A DNA stretch of 64,000 nt, from assembly GCA_963803265.1 (NCBI GenBank), contig CAWDLZ010000012.1:1-64000 (forward strand), written 5' to 3'. The notes below the pieces were generated by a model, which was not told the origin of the DNA, searched no databases, and saw only the letters and a program-made list of their open reading frames with translations. The translations under genes were made by a program, and so were the position numbers. Shown here one piece after another: positions 53,888 to 63,601 of the stretch (position 1 is its first letter; each line of letters starts with the position of its first letter). The stretch comes from CAIKMD01 sp963803265. GTDB taxonomy: Bacteria; Pseudomonadota; Alphaproteobacteria; ATCC43930; CGMCC-115725.

Positions 53888-55565
53888 ATGACCGCCACCG
53901 AATTGCGCCGAGATGCGGCCAAGACCGACGGCATCGTCGCGCGCCTGCCGCGTCCGTCCTGGGACGGGATGGCGCTGCTGCTGTTCGCCGCCTTGACGCT
54001 GCTGGTGCTCTTAACGTTCCAGGATTACGGCGTCACCTGGGACGAGGACGTCCATAACTGGTACGGCGTCTTCGTCCTCGATTATTACCTGTCGGGCTTC
54101 AACGATCTGCGCAGCCTGCACTGGCTCGACCTGTTCAATTACGGCGCCGCCTTCGACGCGGTCGCGGCCGCGATCAACATGGTCTCGCCCTTCGGCGTCT
54201 ATGAGACGCGGCATCTCGTCAACGGCATGGTCGGGATCCTCGGCCTCGTCGGGACCTGGAAGCTCGGCCGCGCCTTGGGCGGCCCGCGCGCCGGCTTCAT
54301 CGCCGCGCTGTTCCTCGCGTTGACGCCAAATTATTACGGCCAGATGTTCAACAACCCGAAGGACATCCCCTTCGCGGCGGGAAGCGTCTGGGCGATCTAT
54401 TACCTGGTGCGACTCCTGCCCGCGCTGCCGCGCCCGCGCCCCGACTTAATCGCAAAGCTCGGCATCGCCTGTGGCCTGACCCTCGGCGTGCGCGTCGGCG
54501 GTCTGCTGCTGCTCGCTTATGTCGGCTTGGCGCTGGGGCTCTACGCGTTGTGGCGCGGCCTCGAGACCCGGCAGGTAAAAATCTTCGCCGCCGAGGGCGC
54601 GCAGTGCCTGGGGCGGGTGCTGCTGCCGGCGGCGCTGCTGGCTTACCCGGTGATGCTGCTGTTCTGGCCTTGGGCGCAGCAAGCGCCGCTCGCGCATCCC
54701 TTGGACGCGCTGGCAACCTTCTCGCACGAGACCTTTCCGTTCCGCACGCTGTTCGCCGGGCATTATTTCCCGGCAACCGACCTGCCCTGGAGCTATCTGC
54801 CGGTTCACATCCTGCTGGCGTTGCCCGAGCTCATCCTGCTGCTGCTGATCGCCACGCCGGTGGTGGCGCTGTGGGCGCTATGGCACAATTCCGCCGGCCT
54901 CGGGCGCGACGTCGTCGCTCGGCCGCTTCATGGTCGCCTTCGCCATCCTGTTTCCGGTGTGCTACGCAGTGGCGATCAAGGCGGTGCTGTTCGATGGCAT
55001 GCGTCATTTCATCTTCGTGCTGCCGCCGATCGCCGCAGCGACCGCGCTCGTCGCGGATCGCGCGCTCGACCGCCTCCACGCCGCCAAGTTGCGCACGCTC
55101 GGCTACGCCGCGCTGGCGATTTATGGTGCGGCGCATGTCGTCACGATGGCGCGCCTCCACCCGGACGAATACGTCTATTACAACGCCTTCATCGGCGGCA
55201 CCGAGGGCGCGCAAGGCCTGTTCAAGCTCGATTACTGGGCCAATTCCTACGCCGAGGCGGTGGGTGGCCTGCGCGAGTATTTGATGGCCGAATACGGCGC
55301 CGATTTCATGGATCACGACTTCACCGTCGCGGTGTGCGGTCCGCCCGGATCGGCCGCGTATTATTTCCCGCCTAATTTCATTTACACCCCGGACCAAGAG
55401 AACGCGGATTTCTTCATCGCCTTCACCAAGGACGATTGCGACAAGTCGCTGCCGGGCACCGAGATCTATCGCGTCGAGCGCATGGGCACGCTGTTGTCGC
55501 TGGTGCTCGATCGGCGTGGCATCGTGGCGGGTGCGCGCCCCGCCCTCCTCGCCGGCAACCGCTAG
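53888..55565 (+). CDS. GT39-like membrane glycosyltransferase (frameshifted)
   Basis: An integral membrane protein of about 559 residues with about ten spans, of the PMT/ArnT (GT-C) type. The luminal loop after span 1 has QDYGVTWDEDVHNWYG, where the D-E pair is the expected catalytic site. FIAALFLALTPNYYGQMFNNPKDIPFAAGSVWAIYY resembles the dolichyl/undecaprenyl-phosphate sugar-transferase core. One surplus base near 54915 breaks the frame before LGRFMVAFAILFP. A soluble C-terminal domain follows. It probably uses an undecaprenyl-phosphate sugar made by the GT2 protein encoded 0.8 kb downstream. Confidence 0.78.
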
Positions 55566-55592
55566 GCAAAGGCGCGGGGGGACCTCCTTCGC

Positions 55593-56324
55593 TTGGAGCG
55601 CGGCGAATATGAACGTCTGGCGGCGGTCGAGCGCGAGGCCTGGTGGTTTCGCGGCCTTCACGCCAATCTCATCGCCGCGTGGCGCCGCGCCATGCCGCAA
55701 GCTGCCGAAGCAAGGCTGCTCGACGCCGGCTGCGGCACCGGGGGATTGCTGATGCGGCTCGCCGGCGCCTTCCCGCGCACCCGGCGTTTCGGCGTTGAGC
55801 TCGACCCCGTGGCCGCCGCCATGGCGCGCGCGCGAAGCGACGCCGCCATCGCGGTGGCGTCGATCGCGGCGCTGCCCTTTGCCGCGTCCTCGCTCGATGC
55901 CGTCCTCAGCGCTGACGTGCTATGCCACTCCGGGGTCGAGCCGGCGGCGGCGCTCGCCAGCATCACCGCCTGTCTCAGGCCGGGCGGCGTGCTGGTGCTC
56001 AATCTGCCCGCCTATCGCTGGCTCTTTTCCGGCCATGACCGCGCGGTCAACAATGTCCGCCGCTTCGGCCTAGCAGAGGTGCGGACGCTGCTCGCGGCGG
56101 CGGGCTACGCCGGCATCCGCGCCCATTATTGGAACAGCTTGTTGTTCCCGCTCATGGTGCTGCGGCGCATCAGCCATCGCCACGGCGGCAGTGACGTAAC
56201 GCGGTTGCCCGGCCTTATCGAGCCAGCCTTCCGTGCCGCGATCGTCCTCGAATGCTGGCTCGGCGAGCGCGGCTTGCACTTTCCTTTCGGCGGCTCGATC
56301 CTGGCCACCGCCATGAAACCATGA
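55593..56324 (+). CDS. Class I SAM-dependent methyltransferase
   Basis: A 243-residue methyltransferase. Motif I is LLDAGCGTGGLLMRLAG, motif II is RFGVELDP, and LSADVLCHSGVEPAAALASITACLRPGGVLVLNLP covers motif III and the post-motif. The start is a TTG (55593) with GGGGGGACC before it. EYERLAAVEREAWWFRGLH at the N-terminus is the pattern of sugar/lipid methyltransferases in glycan clusters. It is 27 bases after the GT39 gene and 10 bases before the GT2 gene. Substrate unknown. Confidence 0.83.
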   Translation: MERGEYERLAAVEREAWWFRGLHANLIAAWRRAMPQAAEARLLDAGCGTGGLLMRLAGAFPRTRRFGVELDPVAAAMARARSDAAIAVASIAALPFAASSLDAVLSADVLCHSGVEPAAALASITACLRPGGVLVLNLPAYRWLFSGHDRAVNNVRRFGLAEVRTLLAAAGYAGIRAHYWNSLLFPLMVLRRISHRHGGSDVTRLPGLIEPAFRAAIVLECWLGERGLHFPFGGSILATAMKP

Positions 56325-56334
56325 GCGATCCGCG

Positions 56335-57307
56335 ATGAGTTTGGCTCTCAGCATCGTCATTCCGGTCTATAACGGCGCCGATAGCATCGGCGAGCTGGTC
56401 GAGGCGCTCGAAGCGCTCGCCGTGCCGGGCGGGCACGAGATCGTCGCTCGTCAACGATTGCAGCCCGGATGCCAGCCTGATCGAGGCGAGACGCCTCCAA
56501 GCCCGCGCCAAGGTGCCGCTGACGGTGGTCAACCTCGCGCGCAATTTCGGCGAGCACAACGCGGTATTGGCGGGCCTGCGCGAGGCGCGCGGCGACCACG
56601 TCATCACGATGGACGACGATCTGCAAAACCCGCCGGGCGAGGTGCTGCGTCTCCTCGAGCATGCGCAGAAGACCGGCAAGGACGTGATCTACACCCGCTA
56701 TGCCACCAAGCGCCACTCCGCCTGGCGCAATCTCGGCAGCCGCTTCACCAATCGCGTCGCCGATTTCGTGCTCGACAAGCCGAAAGGGCTTTATCTATCG
56801 AGCTTTCGCTGCATGAGCGCGTTCGCCGTGGCGCAGGTGACGCGCTATGACGGGCCGTTCCCCTATATCGACGGCCTCATCCTGCAAGCGACCCAAAGCG
56901 TCGGCACGCTCGAAGTCGAGCATCTGGCGCGGGCCGCCGGGCGCAGCAATTACACGCTCGCGCGGCTCATCAGGCTGTGGCTCAACATGTTCGTCAATTT
57001 CTCGGTGATGCCGCTTCGGCTCGCAACCGTCACCGGCTTCGCGATGAGCGGCCTCGGGCTGTTCGGCGTGGTCTGGACGGTGGGCGAGGCGATGATCCTG
57101 CGCGACACCCCGCCCGGCTGGGCGTCGCTGACCGTGGCGACGCTGCTCCTGCTCGGCGTACAGCTCGTCATGCTTGGCATCATCGGCGAGTACATTGGCC
57201 GGCTCTATCTCACCGCCAACCGCAAGCCGCAATCGATCGTGCGCGACGTGACGAAGAGCGAGCCGGCCGAGCGCCGAGCGCCGCCGGCGATCGTCAGCCG
57301 GAACTGA
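56335..57307 (+). CDS. DPM1/ArnC-like glycosyltransferase family 2 (frameshifted)
   Basis: A polyprenyl-phosphate sugar synthase of about 323 residues. SIVIPVYNGADSIGELVEAL opens the GT-A domain, and VNDCSPD appears when one surplus base near 56449 is removed. The catalytic DDD is in GDHVITMDDDLQNPPGEV, and RNFGEHNAVLAGLREARG is typical. The C-terminal two membrane spans (LATVTGFAMSGLGLFG and LLLLGVQLVMLGIIGEYIGRLY) match ArnC/YkcC enzymes. It would load a sugar onto undecaprenyl phosphate for the GT39-like transferase. Its end overlaps the convergent aminotransferase gene by 14 bases. Confidence 0.87.
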
Positions 57308-58422
57308 CCGCGCGCAGCGCCGCGATGACGCGCGCTGCTTGGTCGTCGCCAAGCTCGGGAAACATCGGCAGGCTCAGCACCGTCGCGGGACGCGCGCTCG
57401 CTATGCTTCAACCCGCCAGGGCCCACCGCCACGCGCCCGCGATAGGCGGGCTGGAGATGCACCGGCATCGGATAATGGATGTTCGTGCCGATGCCGCGCG
57501 CCTTCAGGCCCGCTTGCACCGCATCGCGCCGCGGCGTGCGCACGACATATTGGTGAAAGACGTGCGTGGCGCCCCGCCGCCGCGCCGGAAGCGCCAAGCC
57601 GAGGCCGATGAGCCCCTCGTCATAGGCGCCGGCGATCGCCTGGCGGCGCGCATTGTCGGCATCGAGCCGGCGCAGCTTCGGGCGCAGGATCGCGGCCTGC
57701 AGCTCGTCGAGCCGCGTGTTCATGCCGACGAAATCGCTGACATAGCGCTCGCGCCAGCCATATTCGCGCAATTCCCGGAGCCGCGCCGCAAGCGCCGCAT
57801 CGTCCGTGAGAACCGCGCCGCCATCGCCGAGCGCGCCCAGATTCTTGGTCGGATAAAAGCTGAACGCGGCGATGTCGCCAAACCCGCCGAGCCGCTTCCC
57901 ATCCAAAACCGCGCCATGCGCACTGCGCGCAATCCTCGATCACGCGCAGGCCATGGCGGCGCGCGAGCATCGAGTATCGCCTCCATATCGGCCGCCAGCC
58001 CATAGAGATGAACCGGGATCACGGCAGCGATCCGCCCCGGCGGCGCGGCTGAGCGCCCGGGCCAATTCGTCCGGATCGAGCGTCATCGTCGCCGGATCGA
58101 TATCGAGCAAGAGCGGCTTCAAGCCCGCCAGCTCGATCGCCGCCACCGTGGCCACCGCGGTATGCGAGACGGTGGCGACGTAATCCTCGGGCGCGAGCGC
58201 CAGCGCCTTCAGCGCGACCACCAGCGCCTCGGTGCCGCTGGCGACCCCGATGCCATGGCGGCAGCCAATCGCGGCGGCGAATTCGCGCTCGAATTCCTCC
58301 ACTTCCGGCCCCAGGATGTAGCGGCCGCCGGCCAGCACGCGTTCGATTGCGGCGTCGATCGCGGCGCGATTGGCGAGATAGGACGCCCGCGGATCGGCTT
58401 GCGGGACCGGGGGATCAGACAT
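57294..58422 (-). CDS. DegT/DnrJ/EryC1-family sugar aminotransferase (four frameshifts)
   Basis: A PLP enzyme of about 375 residues that aminates keto-sugars. PQADPRASYLANRAAIDAAIERVL, GRYILGPEVEEFE and GVASGTEALVVALKAL are family N-terminal motifs. IPVHLYGLAADM, VIEDCAQ (pyridine contact) and SFYPTKNLGALGDGGAV with the PLP lysine follow. NTRLDELQAAIL is also present. Shifts occur near 58060, 57975, 57925 and 57400. The ending VLSLPMFPELGDDQAARVIAALRA is recovered only in the last frame. Its ATG overlaps the stop of the upstream SDR gene by eight bases. Confidence 0.85.
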
Positions 58423-59424
58423 AATGCGCGAAATTCTCCCGGAAATAGGCGAGCGAGCGCCGGAGCCCCTCGGCCAGCGTCACCGCGGGCCGCCAGCCCG
58501 TCGCGCGCCGGAACAGCGAATCGTCGGCATAATAGTCGCCGATATCGATGCGGCTTGCCGCTCGGCCGGGAACTCGTGCTTGGCAAAATCGCCGCCGCCA
58601 TTGGCCGCGACCACCAGCCCGGCCAGCTCGTCGAGGCTGACGACGCAGTCGCCGCCGAGATTGAACGCCTTGCCCTTTGTCGCGTCCGCCACCGCCGCGA
58701 GCAGGAAGGCCTCGACGGCGTCGTCGATATAGGTGAAGTCGCGCTTCTGGGTTCCGCCCCAGACTTCGAAGGCCTTGCCCTCGAGCGCCAGGCGCAGCCA
58801 GACGCCGACGAAGGTCTGGCGCGCGTCCTTGATGCGCATGCGCGGCCCATAGGTGTTGGTGAGCCGGAGCGCGGTCGCCTTCAGGCCGTAAACGTCGTGA
58901 TAGAGGATGTGATAGGCCTCGCCGGCCATTTTGTTGACGCCGTTCACGTCGACCGGGTGAAGCGGGTGCTTCTCGTCGACCGGGAGATAGTGCGGCCTGC
59001 CGTAAATCTGGCGCGTCGAGGCGAAGACGATGCTCGCCGCCGAGCATACCGCGCGGCAGGCTTCGAGCAAGGCGAGCTGAGCGGCGCAGTTGATCTCGAG
59101 ATCGGTCACCGGGTCGTGCATCGAATCGAGATGGCTCGTTTGCCCGGCGAGATTGAACAGATAGTCGCAGCCATCGAGCAGCGGCCGCATCCGCGCCGCA
59201 TCGCGGATATCGGCAATCTCGGCCCGAACGCGGTCGCGCACCGGCGCGATGTTGAACCGGTTGCCGCCGTAATTGGGCGCGAGATTGTCGATCAGCACGA
59301 CCTCGCTGCCCAGGCCGACCAGCCGGATCGCCAACGCGGAGCCGATGAAGCCAAGCCCGCCGGTGATCACCACGCGCGCCTTGGCGAAGGCAGCGGGAAA
59401 GTCCGGGATCAAGGCCGAATTCAA
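58415..59424 (-). CDS. NAD-dependent epimerase/dehydratase (extended SDR, frameshifted)
   Basis: A nucleotide-sugar modifying enzyme of about 336 residues. The NAD motif is VVITGGLGFIGSALAIRLVGLG. FASTRQIYGRP supplies the catalytic serine/threonine block, and NGVNKMAGEAYHI stands where YxxxK is normal, with N in place of Y. TNTYGPRMRIKD and FTYIDDAVEAFLLA are typical of the family. A shift near 58560 separates these from IDIGDYYADDSLFRRATGWRP. It probably makes the keto-sugar that the next gene aminates. The N for Y exchange also occurs in some SDR branches as I recall, so it may not abolish activity. Confidence 0.82.
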
Positions 59425-59497
59425 CGGCCATGACGCCGAATCTTTGAATTCGAGCGAGCGTTAGGCGATAAGGGCTTGTAAGCTACGATCATTCCTG

Positions 59498-60147
59498 ATG
59501 ATGCCCTGGCTCTTGCCCGACCTTGCCCTAATCCGCCGCGCCGCCTGCCTGGCGCTCGGCTTGGCGCTCGCGTCCTGCGCCAGGACGACACCGTCTCCGC
59601 CGCCGGTCTTAAGCCGCGGCGACCGGCAATGTCTTGCCGAAGCTCGACCAACGCGACGTGCAGTATCAGGTCGCGCCGATGCCGGCAAGCACGAGCCGGG
59701 CCTGCATGATCGAGAATCCGGTGCGGGTTTCCGCCGCCACGATTCCCTGGAGCCGCCCGGCGCTGGCGAGCTGCACCTTCGTCCTGGAATTCGACAAGTT
59801 CGAGCGCGCGGTCGTCGTGCCGCTGGCCAAGCGCTATTTCCGGCAGGGGATCAAGACCATCGAGCATTTCGGCGCCTATAACTGCCGCACCACCAAGGCC
59901 GGGCGCGAGAGCGAGGCACGCCAAGGGCGACGCGCTCGACCTCGCCGGTTTCCAGCTCGACGACGGCACCATGGTCTCGGTCAAGCGCGATTGGGGCAAG
60001 CGCGGCAAGGCGCGCGACTTCCTGCGGGCGGTCGCGGCCCAGGCTTGCCACTATTTCGACGAGGTGCTGACCCCCGATTCCGACCGCGACCATGTCGACC
60101 ACATCCACCTCGATCTGGGCCGCTATAAGCTCTGCGTGCGGCGCTGA
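59498..60147 (+). CDS. Extensin-like C-terminal domain lipoprotein (two frameshifts)
   Basis: A probable outer-membrane or periplasmic lipoprotein of about 216 residues. The N-terminus has a lipobox-like ALASC after a hydrophobic stretch. The extensin-like domain shows CLAELDQRDVQYQV, ACMIENPVRV and SEHAKGDALDLAGF with H-x6-D spacing. It ends DHVDHIHLDLGRYKLC. The H, D and HxH pattern resembles LAS/M15 peptidases that cut peptidoglycan crosslinks, so a wall-linked function is plausible. Surplus bases near 59645 and 59922 break the frame. It ends convergently, overlapping the S4 gene by 25 bases. Confidence 0.82.
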
Positions 60148-60482
60148 TCGGCGCTTGTCTCGTCGTCATCGGCAAAGAGCGAGAGCCAAGCCGGCGCGGC
60201 CTCGCCCAGCGACACCGCCGGCGCCGGCTCGTCGTAGAGAAATCTGGCTTCGGCCGGCGGCCCGCGGCGCGCGCCCAGCGCGCGGACTATGAGGCGCCGG
60301 CGCCGCTGCGCCAACGCGACGGTCACTTCGTCGCCGACCCGCACCGGATGGTGGGGCTTCGCCGCTAGATGCGCCCCGATGGCAACATGCCCCTCGGCGC
60401 ACAGCCGCGCCGCCAGCGACCGGGTGCGCGCGAGGCGCGCGAACCACAGCCATTTATCGAGGCGAAGCGTCACGCTCGTCAT
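60123..60482 (-). CDS. S4-domain RNA-binding protein (HslR-like)
   Basis: A 119-residue protein. The S4 fold is clear in LRLDKWLWFARLARTRSLAARLCAEGHVAIGAHLAAKPHHPVRVGDEV, which binds structured RNA. A basic stretch (AQRRRRLIVRALGARRG) follows and a variable tail ends the protein. HslR proteins bind stalled 50S subunits with peptidyl-tRNA. The ATG overlaps the helicase stop by four bases (TCAT on the plus strand), a coupling widely seen in alphaproteobacteria. Frame intact. Confidence 0.9.
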   Translation of the reverse strand: MTSVTLRLDKWLWFARLARTRSLAARLCAEGHVAIGAHLAAKPHHPVRVGDEVTVALAQRRRRLIVRALGARRGPPAEARFLYDEPAPAVSLGEAAPAWLSLFADDDETSADQRRTQSL

Positions 60483-62958
60483 CGGGCGAGGCGCAGCGCG
60501 GCGAGCTTGGCGAAAGGACTGTCGGCCGGCGGCGCGCCGAGACGAGCGGCGCGCTTTTTCGCCGAGCGCTTGGCATGGAAGGTAACGCCATTGCTATCGT
60601 GCACGGCGCGGTAGCCCAGACTCGTCAGCATCGCGGCGAGATCGCGGCGCGGGGCGCCGGCGAGATTCGCCAGCTCGGGCGTCGCGCCGAACGGGCCTTG
60701 GCGCGCCAGCGCCCGCGCCGCCGCCGCGAGTTTTTCGAGCTTGTCGGCGCGCAGGACGCGGGGGCCGAGCACGCGATAGCCCATGGCGAGATAAGCCGCC
60801 TCGTCGATGGCGGGATCGCGCGGCGCCGCGACGCCGCCCGGCACGATCGGAAGGGAGCCGCCATTCCTCACCGCCCACAGCAAGGCGGCGAGCGATGCCG
60901 CGTCGCGCTTCATCTGGCCGTCGAGATAGATGGTCTCGGTGCCGAGCCGCACGCCAAGCCGCGCGAGCGCGCGGCGGTCGCCGCCACCGAGAGCCGCGAC
61001 TTGGCTCCCGACTTGGGCCGCCGGCAGGATTCCAAGCGCCTCGCAGAGTTGAAACACGAGGCCGCGCGCCGGACCGGCAAGCTCTGCACGCCGCGCCCGC
61101 GTGAGCGCGCCCAGGCGCCGGTGCAGCAGCGTTCGCCAGAACAGCGCCAGGCGCCGCCGCACCAACTCGCGCTGCGCGCCGTCGAGAAAATCGCTCGCCA
61201 GCGCCTCGATTCGCGGCTCGAGCGGCGTCTCGCCGCCGAGGAGCCGCCCGACCGCGCCGCCGCGCCAGGTCAGCGCGCCGTTCGCGGCCAGCGAGAAATC
61301 GCCATCGGGCGAGGCCGCCAAGCTGCGCGCGCGCGCATCGATCTCGCTGCGTAACACGCGATTTGCCGCGGCGAAGAGGGTCTTCGCCGCTTCGCTATCG
61401 GCCACGGCGTCGGGGATGAAGCGGAAACCGTCGAGCCGGCCCACGTCATGGCCCTCGACCTTCACCGCGCCGTCGCGGCTCACCGAGGCGAGCAGCGCGC
61501 GCGGAGAGGCGAGCTGCTTGACGAGAAGGGCCGAGCGGCGATCGACGAAGCGCTCGGTGATGCGGGCGTGGAGCGCGTCGGAAAGGCGATCCTCGATCGC
61601 CCGAGCGCGCTCTTGCCACGTCGCCGACTCCGCCAGCCAGTCCGGGCGATGCGCGATATAGGTCCAGGTGCGGATATGGGCGATGCGCGCCATCAGCGTG
61701 TCGATATCGCCATCGGCGCGGTCGAGCCCCGTGACTTGAGCCGCCACCCAATCGGCCGGCAGGCGCTCGTGCGGCCCGGCGAGATGCCGATAAATCTGCG
61801 CCAGCAGCCGCGCATGGGTGTCGCTCATCACCTTGCGGAAATCGGGGATCTGGCACACCTCCCACAGCAGTCGCACCGTGTCGGGGTGGCGCGCCGCCGC
61901 GGCGATGTCGGAAATCTTGCCGAGCGCCGCGAGCGCCAGGTGGTCATCGGCCTCGCGCGCCGGAATGAGGCCCGGCAGATGCGGGCGCTCGTCGAGGCTC
62001 TTCAACAACGCAGCCGACCGACCGGAAGTCGAGGCGCGCATTGCGCCAGTAGAGGCGCTGGAGCGGGTCGAAGCGGTGACTTTCCACCGCCTCGACGATC
62101 TCGGGATCGAGCGCGCCGAGCTCGGCGGTCGTGCCGAAAGTGCCGTCGTTCATGTGGCGGCCGGCGCGCCCCGCGATCTGCGCGATCTCGGCCGCCGAGA
62201 GCCGGCGCGGCGCTGCGTCCGTCGAACTTCGCGAGCCGAGCGAAGGCGACGTGATCGAGGTCCATATTGAGGCCCATGCCAATGGCGTCGGTCGCGACCA
62301 GGTAATCGACCTCGCCCGACTGGAACAACCCGACCTGGGCGTTGCGCGCGCGGGGGGATAACGCGCCCAGCACCACGGCCGTGCCGCCGCGTTGGCGGCG
62401 CATCAGCTCGGCAAGGTGGAACACGTCAGCGACGGCGAAGGCGACCACCGCGCTACGCGGCGGCAGGCGCGAGATTTTCTTGGCGCCAGCATAGGAGAGC
62501 GTCGAGAAGCGCGGACGGCTGACATACTCGGCCTCGGGGACGAGGCGCTTCAGCAGCGGCCGGATTGTGTCGGCGCCCAAAAGCATGGTCTCCTGGCTGC
62601 CGCGCGCGTGCAGCAGGCGGTTGGTGAAGACGTGGCCGCGTTCGGGATCGGCGCAAAGCTGAATCTCGTCGACGGCGAGGAAATCGACCGCCCGATCGAG
62701 CGGCATCGATTCCACGGTGCAGACGAAATAGGACGGATTGGGCGGGATGATTTTTTCTTCGCCAGTGATGAGGGCGACCGCGCGCTTGCCCTTCAGCGCC
62801 GCCACGCGGTCGTAATTCTCATGCGCCAAAAGCCGGAGCGGGAAGCCGATCATGCCCGAGCGATGGCCGAGCATGCGCTCGATGGCGAGATGGGTCTTGC
62901 CCGTATTCGTGGGCCCTAAAACCGCTACGACCCGCGGGGCCAGGGAGAAAACGCCCAT
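60479..62958 (-). CDS. SUV3-like ATP-dependent RNA helicase (two frameshifts)
   Basis: A superfamily 2 helicase of about 825 residues, similar to mitochondrial SUV3. Motif I is LGPTNTGKTHLAIERM, Ia FPLRLLAHENYDR, II VDEIQLCADPERGH, III-like LLGADTIRPLL, and the C-core contains VVLGALSPRARNAQV and ATDAIGMGLNMDLDHVAFARLAKFDGR. After the first shift near 62225 the SUV3-type AAEIAQIAGRAGRHMNDGTFG follows, and a further shift near 62020 leads to the long C-terminal region. SUV3 in mitochondria works with a 3' exonuclease in RNA decay. The ATG at 62956-62958 is chosen because it directly precedes the family N-terminus. Confidence 0.88.
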
Positions 62959-63040
62959 GGCACGAGCATCGGGCCTCGCGCGGCGAAACGCAAGGGCCAG
63001 AAGCTGTCCCGAGCGGAGTTTTCGCGGCCGCCGGAACGCC

Positions 63041-63508
63041 CTATTGCGCGGTAATCGCGCTGCGGAACCGCAACGGATTCTCGACGAACCGGAAGGGCTC
63101 CAAAGTGCTGCCGGTGCCGCGCACCAGGATGGTGCCGTAATTGAACATCCTTCCCATGAAGCTCTGCACCACATCGACGCTTTCGACCTTGTTGCGGACC
63201 ATCTCGATGGTATGGCGCCCCAAGATGCCGCGCTTGTGGATGATGCGGTGATCGGTCACGGCATACTCGGTCGTGGCTCGCCGGATAGCGGCATGGACGA
63301 AGGCAAGGAGCGCAAACAACGCGATGAGGCCGGCCGCGTAAAAGACGAAGCGCTCCGGCACCTCGTCGCCGATGCCGTAGCTGCCGAGCGCGGCCAGAAG
63401 CCCGGCCAGGACCAGGAAGACAGCCGCCCTGGCGTAGACCAGCCAATGCAGCCGGGTGACGTAGATCAGGGTCTCGTTGGGCTGCAAGACGCGCTGGACG
63501 TAGCTCAT
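63041..63508 (-). CDS. Bacterial PH-domain membrane protein
   Basis: A 155-residue membrane-associated protein. An N-terminal VLQPNETLIYVTRLHWLVYARAAVF leads into two membrane spans (FLVLAGLLAALG and FYAAGLIALFALLAFVHAAI). The PH-like fold has TTEYAVTDHRIIHKRGILGRHTIEMVRNKVESVDVVQSFMGRMFNYGTILVRGTG, the bPH2 signature. The role of bPH2 proteins is unclear; they may hold membrane complexes together. It is divergent from htpG and precedes the helicase gene by 82 bases. Frame intact. Confidence 0.87.
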   Translation of the reverse strand: MSYVQRVLQPNETLIYVTRLHWLVYARAAVFLVLAGLLAALGSYGIGDEVPERFVFYAAGLIALFALLAFVHAAIRRATTEYAVTDHRIIHKRGILGRHTIEMVRNKVESVDVVQSFMGRMFNYGTILVRGTGSTLEPFRFVENPLRFRSAITAQ

Positions 63509-63536
63509 GGCGCTTCAACCTACCACATCCCGCGCC

Positions 63537-63563
63537 CTTGCGGAGGCGCGCGCGACCCCACAT
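63537..63563 (+). promoter_or_regulatory. Sigma-32-like heat-shock promoter of htpG
   Basis: CTTGCG (63537-63542) and CCCCACAT (63556-63563), separated by 13 bases, fit the heat-shock sigma consensus CTTGAA-N13-CCCCATnT with few mismatches. The -10 ends 38 bases before the htpG ATG. HtpG is a classical member of this regulon, so the assignment is reasonable, although no transcript start is known. Confidence 0.65.
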
Positions 63564-63601
63564 ATCTCGGGGCGTTGTTCGGGTTCAGTCGGATGGGGAA
63601 C

